64,000 nt of DNA from positions 1 through 64,000 of the forward strand of contig JAFEEL010000007.1 of the NCBI GenBank assembly GCA_018241125.1, in the 5' to 3' direction. This document shows, piece by piece, positions 34,372-43,766 of the stretch (position 1 is its first letter; the number at the start of each line of letters is the position of its first letter). A program made the position numbers and the translations under genes. The stretch is from Pseudomonadota bacterium. Its GTDB lineage: Bacteria; Pseudomonadota; Gammaproteobacteria; Xanthomonadales; Xanthomonadaceae. The notes under the pieces were generated by a model that had not been told where the DNA came from, ran no database searches, and saw nothing but the letters and a program-made list of their open reading frames with translations.

Positions 34372-34525
34372 GTGAATGGTGAATCGTGAATGGTGAATCG
34401 TGAATGGTGAATGGTGAATCGTGAATCGTGAATCGTGAATGGTGAATCGTGAATGGTGAATGGCGAATGGCGAATCGTGAATTGTGAATGGTGAATCGTG
34501 AATCGTGAATCGTGATGTGTGAATC
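34372..34525. repeat. Tandem heptanucleotide array, 22 units of GTGAAT[C/G]
   Basis: Twenty-two contiguous 7-base units run from 34372 to 34525 without a gap. The consensus is GTGAATC or GTGAATG; variants are GCGAATG, GCGAATC, GTGAATT and GTGATGT near the right end. It lies directly upstream of the thiolase ribosome-binding site. It has no spacers, so it is not a CRISPR. Two shorter degenerate arrays of related units lie at 34556-34583 and 34768-34802. Confidence 0.95.
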
Positions 34526-34555
34526 GCTCGTGGTCGTGACGACCTCTTGGCTTTT

Positions 34556-34802
34556 CACCAATCACCGATGATCAATCACCCGCGAACCTCGAAAATCCGA
34601 CTTTTTGCTCGTCATCCCGGCGAACGCCGGGATCCAAGTTGCTGTTCCGCAAGTCGAAATGGATGACCAGCATCGCTGTTGAGAAGCACCTCCGGCGTGC
34701 GGTGGAAAGCTTCACAACGGCCAAGCCGGTCAATGACGTGAATGTGAGGCGTTTCGATGTGCCCACTAATCACCAATCACCAATGACCATCCACCAATCA
34801 CG
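34556..34802. repeat. Repeat-rich interval: two degenerate heptamer arrays and a REP-like hairpin
   Basis: The interval between the thiolase and isovaleryl-CoA dehydrogenase genes holds no supported gene. It contains four 7-base units (CACCAAT-like) at 34556-34583 and a perfect 9-bp palindrome ATCCCGGCG / CGCCGGGAT at 34614-34633, typical of dispersed REP-type repeats that read GTCATCCCGGCGAACG. It also contains five AATCACC-like heptamers at 34768-34802 that run up to the dehydrogenase stop codon. Confidence 0.75.
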
Positions 34803-34804
34803 TC

Positions 34805-35962
34805 TCACGGTTTTTCCGCAAACAACTCCCTGCCGATCAGCATCCGGCGAATCTCATTGGTGCCGGCGCCGATGGCGTACAGCTTGGCGTCGCGCAGGAT
34901 GCGGCCGGTCGGGTATTCATTGATGTAGCCGTTGCCACCCAGTGCCTGGATGCCTTCCAGCGCCACCTGCACGGCCGCTTCGGATGCGTGCAGCAAGCAG
35001 GAGGCGGCATCGACGCGCGACTTGTGGCCGGCATCGAAGTCACGGGCGATCTGGTAAGCGTACGCGCGGCTGGACTGCAATCCGGTGTACATGTCGGCGA
35101 TCTTGGCTTGCATGATCCCGAACGTGCCGATTGGCTCGTCGAACTGCCGGCGCTCGCGCACGTAGGGCAGGGCGATGTCGAGCGCGGCCTGCATCAACCC
35201 GATCGGCCCGCCCGACAGCACCAGCCGCTCGGTGTTCAGACCCGACATCAATACCTTGACGCCCTGATTGACCTCGCCGAGCACGTTCTCCTGCGGAATC
35301 TCGCAGTTGGCGAACACCAGCTCGCAGGTGTTCGATCCGCGCATGCCGAGCTTGTCGAGCTTTTGCGCGGTCGTGAAGCCGCGCATCCCGCGCTCGATCA
35401 GGAACGCGGTCATGCAGCGGCTGCCGGCATCTTTTCCGGCGGTGCGCATGTACACGATCAGCACATCGGCCTCGGGGCCGTTGGTGATCCACATCTTGTT
35501 GCCGTTGGCCACCCACACGCCATCGTTCAATACGGCGCGGCAGCTCATCGAGCCCACCACGTCCGAGCCGGCGCCCGGCTCGCTCATCGCCAGCGCGCCT
35601 TTCCACTCACCCGCGCACAGCTTGGGCAGGTATTTCGCACGCTGCGCGGGGTTGCCGTTGGTGAACAGATTTTGCACGCACAGATTGGAGTGCGCGCCAT
35701 AGCTCAGGCCGACCGAACCGGAGGCGCGGGAGATTTCCTCCATCGCCACCAGGTGCGCGAGGTAGCCCATCTCCGAGCCGCCGAACTGCGCCGGCAAGGT
35801 GATGCCGAGCAAGCCCATGCCGCCGAGTTTTTCCCACAGATCGGCGGGGAACCGGTTGTCGTGGTCGATCTGTGCCGCGCGCGGTGCGATTTCCGCATCC
35901 GCGAACCGACGCACTGCATCGCGCAGCGCGTCGATTTCCTCACCCAGCGGGAAAGTGCGCAT
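34805..35962 (-). CDS. ivd: Isovaleryl-CoA dehydrogenase (acyl-CoA dehydrogenase)
   Basis: The product has 385 residues of the acyl-CoA dehydrogenase family. The run [20 protein letters not shown] carries the catalytic Glu in the position special to isovaleryl-CoA dehydrogenases. Other family motifs are [17 protein letters not shown] and the C-terminal [20 protein letters not shown]. It oxidises isovaleryl-CoA to 3-methylcrotonyl-CoA in leucine breakdown, passing electrons to ETF. ATG 35962 follows the stop of leucine dehydrogenase with one base between, so they form an operon. Confidence 0.85.
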   Translation of the reverse strand: MRTFPLGEEIDALRDAVRRFADAEIAPRAAQIDHDNRFPADLWEKLGGMGLLGITLPAQFGGSEMGYLAHLVAMEEISRASGSVGLSYGAHSNLCVQNLFTNGNPAQRAKYLPKLCAGEWKGALAMSEPGAGSDVVGSMSCRAVLNDGVWVANGNKMWITNGPEADVLIVYMRTAGKDAGSRCMTAFLIERGMRGFTTAQKLDKLGMRGSNTCELVFANCEIPQENVLGEVNQGVKVLMSGLNTERLVLSGGPIGLMQAALDIALPYVRERRQFDEPIGTFGIMQAKIADMYTGLQSSRAYAYQIARDFDAGHKSRVDAASCLLHASEAAVQVALEGIQALGGNGYINEYPTGRILRDAKLYAIGAGTNEIRRMLIGRELFAEKP

Positions 35963-35963
35963 G

Positions 35964-37061
<1,098 letters not shown>

Positions 37062-37090
37062 TGCGGGCTCCGGTGGTGACGGCGATGTTG

Positions 37091-37129
37091 GGCAGCCGCG
37101 GTGGCTGCCGATCCCGTCGTGCCGACGGG
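37091..37129 (-). promoter_or_regulatory. Tandem hairpins in the leader of leucine dehydrogenase
   Basis: Between the gene start (37061) and an AT-rich TAAAAT-like -10 region (about 37139-37144) lie two perfect stems: GGCAGCC / GGCTGCC (37091-37109) and CCCGTCG / CGACGGG (37113-37129). They could act on transcript stability or attenuation. No U-tract follows, so a simple terminator is unlikely. Function is not known. Confidence 0.3.
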
Positions 37130-37175
37130 AAGCCGTCTATTTTAGCCCAGCCCGGGCCGGCGCGTCGCAGCGGCG

Positions 37176-37502
37176 TCAGCCGGGTCGCCAATGCCCCTGT
37201 TCGAAACGCCACAGCCCGTTGCTTTCCTTGCGCCACATCGCCGGCACCCAATGCTGGCCGGGTCGGGCCGGGGTGAAATGGCCGTCGACCCAGACGTGCC
37301 GTCGATCGGACGCGTCCCAACGGTAGTACCCCGGCTCCCAGACGTATCCGGCGCGTTCGCGTACGTGTTCTGGCCGGGGCGTTGGCGGCGGTACCCCGGT
37401 TTCGACGACCACGTCGTGCGTTGCGCTCGCCGGCGAAGAGCAGGCCGCCAGTCCGCTGGCGAGCCCGACCAAAAGCGGCCAGAACAGGCGGTGACGGTGC
37501 AT
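37176..37502 (-). CDS. YXWGXW-repeat lipoprotein
   Basis: The product has 108 residues. The lipobox LAAC (C21) follows a short hydrophobic leader. The mature part has the YXWGXW-type repeats: YVWEPGYYRWD, HVWVDGHFTPA and HWVPAMWRKE, ending RFEQGHWRPG. Such lipoproteins are common in Proteobacteria and sit in the outer membrane; their role is not well known. ATG 37502 is chosen over longer frames to keep the signal peptide. Confidence 0.8.
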   Translation of the reverse strand: MHRHRLFWPLLVGLASGLAACSSPASATHDVVVETGVPPPTPRPEHVRERAGYVWEPGYYRWDASDRRHVWVDGHFTPARPGQHWVPAMWRKESNGLWRFEQGHWRPG

Positions 37503-37565
37503 GGGCGGGCTCCTTGCGACCACTGCCGACCAGTGTGCGCCGGGCGATCTTACGCCACCCTTTAG

Positions 37566-37658
37566 CCTCAGGAAACGCTGATTTATCAACGTTCTCCGCA
37601 CGCCATGGGTGGCGCTCGCCGACAAATCCAGGATGGATTTGTCCAGCGATTCCCTCAG
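37566..37658. repeat. Possible MITE-like element with hairpin
   Basis: Imperfect inverted ends, CCTCAGGAAACGCTG (37566-37580) and CAGCGATTCCCTCAG (37644-37658), enclose a perfect 9-bp hairpin, GACAAATCC / GGATTTGTC (37621-37643). The right end overlaps the last codons and stop of the oxygenase gene. It resembles a small non-autonomous element, but no second copy is seen in this window. Confidence 0.35.
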
Positions 37659-38944
37659 AACGATCGTGCCCGGTGTTCACGAATCCAGCAGGTGGACAGC
37701 CACTTTTCGCCGGCCAGCACCGGCACTCCGGCGTGCAGGCTGGCCGGGTCGGGCTTGCCATCGGCCGTGAGGTTGGCGAACGTCACCGCCCGCCCGCGTT
37801 GCGGGTTCACGCTGACACCGCGCTCGGGGAAATCGGTCTGGCCACCCCGTACCACTTCGTTGAGGTACACGCACACGGTGGAATGGCGCTGCCCGCCGGG
37901 CTGGCGGAGTTGCGGCGCGGAAGGCATGAAGTAGTCGCGATGCGGGCGGTATTGCTCGCCGACGCCGTAGTGCAACAACGTCAATGGCTCGCACTGTGCC
38001 AGTTCGAAGCCGCAAAGGCCCGACAGGCGGTGCTGCAGCAGGCGGATGCCCAGATCCTCCAGCGTCGGGGTGAAGCTCATGCCCTGGCTGGTGCGCAGAT
38101 CGTTGGCCAGCTGCCGTCCGGTCGCCGGATCGACCACCTGCGAGCGCTCGAGGAAAGGCGCGCCGGTGTAGATCACGTATCGGCACTGCTCATCGCCGAG
38201 CAAACCGTCGAAGGTGGCGATCTGCGGTGACTGGCAATGCACGATGCGCGGGACTTGCACGGGTTCCAGCAGACGCAGACGCTCCCATGGCGGCTCGGTG
38301 TGGGTCGATGGCGGCTCGGCGCAGGCAACATATGCCGACGAGGAGGGCAACTCGACGGGTATCCCCATCGCCCGCAGTTCGCGGGCAAGGCCCAGCGCCG
38401 TCGCAGGATCGGCGACGATGCCGACGCCGGCGTGCAGGCGGTCGGCGAACAATGCGGTGCCAACCGGGTCGCGAAGTTCGCAGGCGCGTTTCAGGCAGAT
38501 CGTCGCGGCGCGTTGGAGATCAGGATCGGTGCTGCATCCGAAACACAGCCCTGCCACCCGCAGGGCGGCCGGGTGACCGCGCCGTGCGCTGTCTGCCAGC
38601 AACGTATCGACCCGTGTCGGTTCGCATGGCAACAGCACGCCGCCGAGCACGATCTGCGCCAGTAGCCAGGGAGTCTCCGCGGTGCCGCCGGCACGTTCGG
38701 CACGCAGCAACAGCTGCAGTGCGCGCTGTGGATCGGCGTCACGACCGAAGCCGTGCAGGTGGACGATCGCCAGCTCGGTCAGTGCGGCCGGGTGAGCGTG
38801 CTCTGCCGCACGCTCCAGCCACTGGGTGGCGCCATCGAGGTCGTCGGTTGCGAGGTGTTCGCGGGCGCGGCGGTAGGCATCCTCGGCCGCAGCCGATGGC
38901 ATCGGCGGAACAGATGGTGGAGCGGCGAAGGGAACGTCAGCCAT
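37655..38944 (-). CDS. Sel1-repeat plus 2-oxoglutarate/Fe(II) oxygenase (prolyl 4-hydroxylase-like)
   Basis: The product has 429 residues. The N-terminal half has Sel1/TPR-like helical units: [22 protein letters not shown], then [17 protein letters not shown] and [20 protein letters not shown]. The C-terminal 200 residues form a P4H-type oxygenase: Fe(II) ligands in [10 protein letters not shown] (HxD) and the distal His plus 2-oxoglutarate Lys in [19 protein letters not shown]. It probably hydroxylates proline in a protein partner held by the repeats. ATG 38944 is taken as start. The gene is divergent from icmF. Confidence 0.82.
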   Translation of the reverse strand: MADVPFAAPPSVPPMPSAAAEDAYRRAREHLATDDLDGATQWLERAAEHAHPAALTELAIVHLHGFGRDADPQRALQLLLRAERAGGTAETPWLLAQIVLGGVLLPCEPTRVDTLLADSARRGHPAALRVAGLCFGCSTDPDLQRAATICLKRACELRDPVGTALFADRLHAGVGIVADPATALGLARELRAMGIPVELPSSSAYVACAEPPSTHTEPPWERLRLLEPVQVPRIVHCQSPQIATFDGLLGDEQCRYVIYTGAPFLERSQVVDPATGRQLANDLRTSQGMSFTPTLEDLGIRLLQHRLSGLCGFELAQCEPLTLLHYGVGEQYRPHRDYFMPSAPQLRQPGGQRHSTVCVYLNEVVRGGQTDFPERGVSVNPQRGRAVTFANLTADGKPDPASLHAGVPVLAGEKWLSTCWIREHRARSF

Positions 38945-39062
38945 CGGTTGCGTGCAGGAGACAAAGCAAGGTGCCGCGAAGTGTAACAAGCCACGGCGCG
39001 GGGCCCTGCGCGCGGGGCGTTACAATGCCAAGTTCGCACGCACGCCAAGCCCGGGAGAGACG

Positions 39063-42000
39063 ATGAGCATGCCCAAGCCCGCCACCGACCGCGAGCCCGC
39101 AGCGGCCGCCGCCAGCAGCCCGCTGCGCTTCGTCACCGCCGCCAGCTTGTTCGACGGCCACGACGCGGCGATCAACATCATGCGTCGACTGATCCAGGCG
39201 CAGGGCGTGGAAGTGATCCACCTCGGTCACAACCGCAGCGTCGAAGACGTGGTGCGCGCGGCCTTGCAGGAGGACGCCGACGCCATCGCGCTGTCGAGCT
39301 ATCAGGGCGGCCACGTCGAATACTTCAAGTACATGGTGGACATGCTGCGCGAGCGTGGCGCATCGCACATCCGCGTGTTTGGCGGCGGCGGCGGCACCAT
39401 CACGCCCGAGGAGATCCGCGAGCTGGAAGCGTACGGCGTCGAGCGCATCTACCACCCCAACGATGGCATGAAGATGGGGCTGGTGGAGATGATCGGGGAT
39501 GTGGTGCGCCGCGCGGGCGCGAGCCGTGAGCGGACAGCGGTGAGCGGTGAGCGGACAAACGATGCAGTTGCCACCGACGACGAGATTGCGATTGGCCGCG
39601 TGCTGAGCAATATCGAGGATGGCGTTTATCCGGAATCCGAATTGGTGACATGGCGTCGGAAGTGGACGAAGTCGGGCGCGATTCCGCTCACCGCCCACCG
39701 CTCACCGCTGCCTCCCGTGATCGGCATCACCGGCACCGGTGGCGCCGGCAAATCTTCGGTCACCGACGAACTGCTCAATCGCTTCCTCGCCAGCTTCCCG
39801 AAGATGCGCGTGGCGGTGATCTCGGTCGACCCCACCCGCCGGCGCAGCGGCGGCGCACTGCTGGGCGATCGCATCCGCATGAACTCGCTGCGCAGTCACC
39901 GCGTGTACATGCGCTCGATGGCCACCCGGCGCCAGCACGTGGCGACCAACGCGGTGCTCAAGGACTGCATCGGCTTTCTGAAGTCACTGGGGTTCGATCT
40001 GGTGATCGTGGAAACCGCCGGCATCGGCCAGTCCGATTCGGAGATCGTGGATCTGGTCGATTTCCCGGTGTACGTGATGACCTCCGATTACGGTGCGGCC
40101 AGCCAGCTCGAAAAGATCGACATGCTCGATTTCGCGCAGTTGATCGTGCTCAACAAATATGACCGCCGCGGCGCCGAGGACGCGCTGCGCGACGTGCGCA
40201 AGCAATGGAAGCGCAACCACACCGCGTTCAAGACCGCCGACGAAGACGTGCCGGTGTACCCGACCATCGCCAGCCAGTTCAACGACCCCGGCATCAGCTG
40301 GATGTTCGTGAACCTGTGCCGGTTGTTGCGGGAGAAGCTGGGAGCAGGTAGCAGGGAGCAGGGAGCAGATGCAGCAGGGAGTACGGCAGTTGGTGCAAAG
40401 ACTCCGCACTGCGATTTTCGTCCGCATCTGGACACCACGCTCAAGGAGCCGCGCGCGACCGTGCTGATTCCCGGCGCGCGGGTGCGCTACCTGGCGGAGA
40501 TCGCCGAGCAGGGCCGGGCAATCAACAACGGTATTGGCAGGCAGGCCGAAGCGGCCGATCGCGCGCAGGCGTTCTGGCAGGCGCTGCATGAGTTGCGCGA
40601 TCCGATGTTGCCCAAGCAACTCGCACTCTACGAGTCCGAAGCCCTTCTCCCTCCGGGAGAAGGTGCCCGAAGGGCGGATGAGGGGTTGCAATCCGGGAAC
40701 GTCTCCCGTGCTTCGGCCCCTCACCCCAACCCCTCTCCCGAGGGGAGAGGGGCTCCCGCTGAAGACCGCACCCTGCTGACGCTGCGTCAGCGCTACAACG
40801 ACGCCGTGCAGTCGCTGTCGAGCGAGTCGCTCAAGCTGCTGCGGCAGTGGCCGGAACGGCTCAAGTCCATCGTCGAGGACGTGACCGAATATCAAGTCCG
40901 CGGCAAAACCATCCGCGTCGAAAACTATCGGGAATCGCTCAGTCACCAGAAGGTGCCCAAGATCGCTGCGCCCACGTACAAGAGCTGGGGCGAGCTGTTG
41001 ACCTTCCTCGGCAAGGAAAATCTGCCCGGCAGTTATCCCTACACCGGCGGGGTGTATCCGTATCGTCGCACCGGCGAAGACCCGATCCGCATGTTTGCCG
41101 GCGAGGGCACGCCAGAACGCACCAATCGCCGCTTCCACTACCTTTCGCAGGGCCTTCCTGCCGCGCGGCTTTCGACCGCGTTCGATTCGGTCACGCTGTA
41201 CGGCGAGGACCCGGCGCCGCGCCCGGACATCTACGGCAAGATCGGCAACTCGGGCGTCAACATCCCCACGCTGGACGACATGAAGAAGCTCTATTCGGGC
41301 TTCGATCTGTGCGCGCCGATGACCTCGGTATCGATGACCATCAACGGCCCGGCGCCGATCATCCTGGCGATGTTCGTCAATACCGCCATCGACCAGCAGG
41401 TGGAAAAGTACCTGAAGGAAGACCCGGCGCGTTGGGCCGCCGCGCAGCAACAGATCGAAGCCTTCTTCTCCGGGCGCGAGCGGCCGCGCTACCACGGCGA
41501 TCTGCCGGCCGGAAACGATGGCCTCGGTCTGGCCTTCCTCGGCATGACCGGCGAGCAACTGGTCGATACGCCGACCTACGCGAAGATCAAGGCGCACACG
41601 CTGTCCACGGTGCGCGGCACCGTGCAGGCCGACATCCTGAAAGAGGACCAGGCGCAAAACACCTGCATCTTCAGCACCGAGTTCGCTCTGCGCATGATGG
41701 GCGACATCCAGCAGTATTTCGTCGAGCACAAGGTGCGCAACTTCTACTCGGTGTCGATCTCGGGTTACCACATCGCCGAGGCCGGGGCGAACCCGATCAG
41801 CCAGCTCGCCTTCACGCTGTCCAATGGCTTCACCATCGTCGAGTACTACCTCGCGCGCGGGATGCAGATCGACGACTTCGCGCCGAACCTGTCGTTCTTC
41901 TTCAGCAATGGCATGGATCCGGAATACACCGCCATCGGCCGCGTGGCGCGGCGCATCTGGGCGCGCGCGATGCGCGAGCGCTACGGCGCCAACGAGCGCA

Positions 42001-42785
42001 GCCAGATGCTCAAGTACCACATCCAGACTTCCGGTCGCTCGCTGCACGCGCAGGAAATCCAGTTCAACGACATCCGCACCACCTTGCAGGCGTTGTACGC
42101 GCTGTTCGACAACTGCAACTCGCTGCACACCAATGCCTACGATGAAGCCATCACCACGCCGACCGAAGAAAGCGTGCGCCGCGCGGTGGCGATCCAGATG
42201 ATCATCAACAAGGAGCTGGGCCTGAACTTCTGCGAGAACCCGTGGCAGGGCAGCTTCGCGGTGGAATACCTCACCGATCTGGTGGAAGAGGCGGTGTACA
42301 AGGAGTTCGAGGCGATTTCCGAACGCGGTGGCGTACTCGGGGCGATGGACACCATGTATCAGCGCGGCAAGATTCAAGAGGAATCGCTGTACTACGAACA
42401 CAAGAAGCACGACGGCTCGTTGCCGCTGGTCGGCGTCAACACCTTCCTGCCCAAGGAGCACGGCGGTGAGATCGCCACCCAGATCGAGCTGATCCGTTCG
42501 ACGGAAGGCGAAAAATCGCAGCAGATCGCCAACGTGCGTGGTTGGCAGGCGGGCCGAAACCTGCTCGCGCCGACCGGCGAGACCGAGCACGGGCACACTG
42601 CCGACAGCGACGAAGTGGTCGAACCCGATGCCCACGACGGGCACGGCTTGGCGTGGTTGCAAGCCGTTGCACGCGAGCGTCGCAACGTGTTCGAAGCGCT
42701 GATCGAGGCGGTGAAGACCCACAGCCTCGGCCAGATCAGCCACGCGCTGTACGACGTGGGCGGCGAATATCGGCGCAACATGTGA
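39063..42785 (+). CDS. icmF: IcmF, fused isobutyryl-CoA mutase with G-protein chaperone
   Basis: The product has 1240 residues, against about 1,090 for typical IcmF. The order is: B12-binding domain (residues 20-150, [18 protein letters not shown]), MeaI-type GTPase (P-loop [15 protein letters not shown], about 224), linker, mutase barrel with [19 protein letters not shown]. It isomerises isobutyryl-CoA and n-butyryl-CoA, while its G domain loads and protects adenosylcobalamin. Extra length comes from repeat DNA in frame: heptamer arrays at 39526-39553, 39685-39712 and 40340-40367, and a 110-bp double-palindrome element at 40644-40753. All fall in linkers and the frame stays open. ATG 39063 has GGGAGAG upstream. 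Confidence 0.9.
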   Translation: MSMPKPATDREPAAAAASSPLRFVTAASLFDGHDAAINIMRRLIQAQGVEVIHLGHNRSVEDVVRAALQEDADAIALSSYQGGHVEYFKYMVDMLRERGASHIRVFGGGGGTITPEEIRELEAYGVERIYHPNDGMKMGLVEMIGDVVRRAGASRERTAVSGERTNDAVATDDEIAIGRVLSNIEDGVYPESELVTWRRKWTKSGAIPLTAHRSPLPPVIGITGTGGAGKSSVTDELLNRFLASFPKMRVAVISVDPTRRRSGGALLGDRIRMNSLRSHRVYMRSMATRRQHVATNAVLKDCIGFLKSLGFDLVIVETAGIGQSDSEIVDLVDFPVYVMTSDYGAASQLEKIDMLDFAQLIVLNKYDRRGAEDALRDVRKQWKRNHTAFKTADEDVPVYPTIASQFNDPGISWMFVNLCRLLREKLGAGSREQGADAAGSTAVGAKTPHCDFRPHLDTTLKEPRATVLIPGARVRYLAEIAEQGRAINNGIGRQAEAADRAQAFWQALHELRDPMLPKQLALYESEALLPPGEGARRADEGLQSGNVSRASAPHPNPSPEGRGAPAEDRTLLTLRQRYNDAVQSLSSESLKLLRQWPERLKSIVEDVTEYQVRGKTIRVENYRESLSHQKVPKIAAPTYKSWGELLTFLGKENLPGSYPYTGGVYPYRRTGEDPIRMFAGEGTPERTNRRFHYLSQGLPAARLSTAFDSVTLYGEDPAPRPDIYGKIGNSGVNIPTLDDMKKLYSGFDLCAPMTSVSMTINGPAPIILAMFVNTAIDQQVEKYLKEDPARWAAAQQQIEAFFSGRERPRYHGDLPAGNDGLGLAFLGMTGEQLVDTPTYAKIKAHTLSTVRGTVQADILKEDQAQNTCIFSTEFALRMMGDIQQYFVEHKVRNFYSVSISGYHIAEAGANPISQLAFTLSNGFTIVEYYLARGMQIDDFAPNLSFFFSNGMDPEYTAIGRVARRIWARAMRERYGANERSQMLKYHIQTSGRSLHAQEIQFNDIRTTLQALYALFDNCNSLHTNAYDEAITTPTEESVRRAVAIQMIINKELGLNFCENPWQGSFAVEYLTDLVEEAVYKEFEAISERGGVLGAMDTMYQRGKIQEESLYYEHKKHDGSLPLVGVNTFLPKEHGGEIATQIELIRSTEGEKSQQIANVRGWQAGRNLLAPTGETEHGHTADSDEVVEPDAHDGHGLAWLQAVARERRNVFEALIEAVKTHSLGQISHALYDVGGEYRRNM
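39526..39553 (+). repeat. Heptamer array inside icmF (first)
   Basis: Four 7-base units: GTGAGCG, GACAGCG, GTGAGCG, GTGAGCG. It encodes [16 protein letters not shown] polar residues between the B12 and GTPase domains. Confidence 0.85.
39685..39712 (-). repeat. Heptamer array inside icmF (second, inverted)
   Basis: Units CGCTCAC, CGCCCAC, CGCTCAC, CGCTGCC on the plus strand; on the minus strand these are GTGAGCG-type, the same unit as the array at 39526 but inverted. It lies just before the GTPase P-loop coding region. Confidence 0.8.
40340..40367 (+). repeat. Heptamer array inside icmF (third)
   Basis: Four units: GGGAGCA, GGTAGCA, GGGAGCA, GGGAGCA. It encodes GAGSREQGA in a linker after the GTPase domain. 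Confidence 0.85.
40644..40753 (+). repeat. 110-bp double-palindrome element inside icmF
   Basis: Left palindrome CTTCTCCC-tcc-GGGAGAAG (40644-40662), right palindrome CCCCTCTCCC-gag-GGGAGAGGGG (ending 40752). The flanks read GCCCGAAGGGCGGATGAGGGG on the left side and CCCCTCACCCCAACCCC on the right. A copy of exactly the same length lies at 56968-57077 between lpd and sucB, with a different core. Here it is read through in frame and encodes [14 protein letters not shown] and [13 protein letters not shown]. Confidence 0.9.
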
Positions 42786-42826
42786 ACGCGCACCCGACCG
42801 GCGCCAGCAAGGGGGCCAACGCGGCC

Positions 42827-43762
42827 ATGCATGATCCGTATCCGCCAGGAACGCCGGGCCAGCCGTGGGGCGACGCCGAGAAGGTGCGCTGGCGGCAGGG
42901 ACTGCGCAAGCAACGTTCGTACAGTGAAGACGTATTGACGCGGATCGAAGCCCTGCGCGGCACGCTGGACGTGACCCGATACGGGCAGTTGGATTACCCG
43001 CCGGATGGTCGCTTTTCCTTGCACGCGATCGCCAGCCGTGATTGGGACGAGCGTCGGCCCTTGGCGCTGGTGACCGGCGGCGTGCATGGCTACGAAACCA
43101 GCGGTGTGCGTGGCGCGCTGGAGTTCGTCGAGCAGCGCCTCGGTGAATATCTGGGTCGCGTCGACGTGTTGGTGGTTGCGTGCGTGAGCCCGTGGGCGTA
43201 TGAGCGGATCCAGCGCTGGAACCCGTTCGCGCTCGACCCGAACCGGTCTTTCATCGGCGCGGGCCAAACACCCGAAGCGGCGGCGTTGACGCGCCTGATC
43301 GCGCCAATCCGCGAGCGCTTCACGATGCACATCGACTTGCACGAAACCACCGACAGCGACGAATCGGAATTCCGCCCGGCGCTGGCCGCGCGCGATGGCC
43401 TGGTTTTCGAGCCGGGAATCGTCCCCGATGGGTTCTACCTCGTGGACGACAGCCAGCACCCGTGCCCGGCCTTCCAGGAGGCCGTCATCGCTGCCGTCGA
43501 GAAGGTCACCCACATCGCGCCGGCCGATGCGCGCGGCCAGATTATCGGCTCGCCGGTGGTGGCGCGTGGCGTGATCGGTTATCCCCTGCGTGAGCTGGGC
43601 CTGTGCGCTGGCCTGAGCGCTGCGCGGTATCGGACCACCACCGAGGTGTATCCGGACAGCCCGCAGGCCAGCCCGGAGCAATGCGATCGGGCGCAAGCTG
43701 CGGCCGTGTGCGCGGCGCTCGATTACGTGCTGGCACTTCCGGATCGCGGTCGGGATCGCTGA
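42827..43762 (+). CDS. M14-family metallocarboxypeptidase-like protein
   Basis: The product has 311 residues. Zinc-site motifs are GGVHGYETSG (His and Glu) and MHIDLHETTD (third ligand and neighbours), and TTEVYP provides a candidate catalytic Glu. It has no signal peptide, so it is probably cytosolic. Start choice: ATG 42827 has a purine-rich AAGGGGG upstream; a GTG at 42782 overlapping the icmF stop would add 15 residues. It is likely co-transcribed with icmF. It may cleave peptides or amide bonds in small substrates. Confidence 0.7.
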   Translation: MHDPYPPGTPGQPWGDAEKVRWRQGLRKQRSYSEDVLTRIEALRGTLDVTRYGQLDYPPDGRFSLHAIASRDWDERRPLALVTGGVHGYETSGVRGALEFVEQRLGEYLGRVDVLVVACVSPWAYERIQRWNPFALDPNRSFIGAGQTPEAAALTRLIAPIRERFTMHIDLHETTDSDESEFRPALAARDGLVFEPGIVPDGFYLVDDSQHPCPAFQEAVIAAVEKVTHIAPADARGQIIGSPVVARGVIGYPLRELGLCAGLSAARYRTTTEVYPDSPQASPEQCDRAQAAAVCAALDYVLALPDRGRDR

Positions 43763-43766
43763 GCGC

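Noticed and set aside
34372..34525. CRISPR array
   Set aside because: Units are 7 bases without spacers and no cas genes are near.
34350..34565. An in-frame N-terminal extension of the thiolase made of FTIHDSRF-like heptapeptide repeats
   Set aside because: It is only the translation of the 7-bp repeat array (three units make seven codons). The thiolase N-terminus fits ATG 34349, which has its own GGAG.
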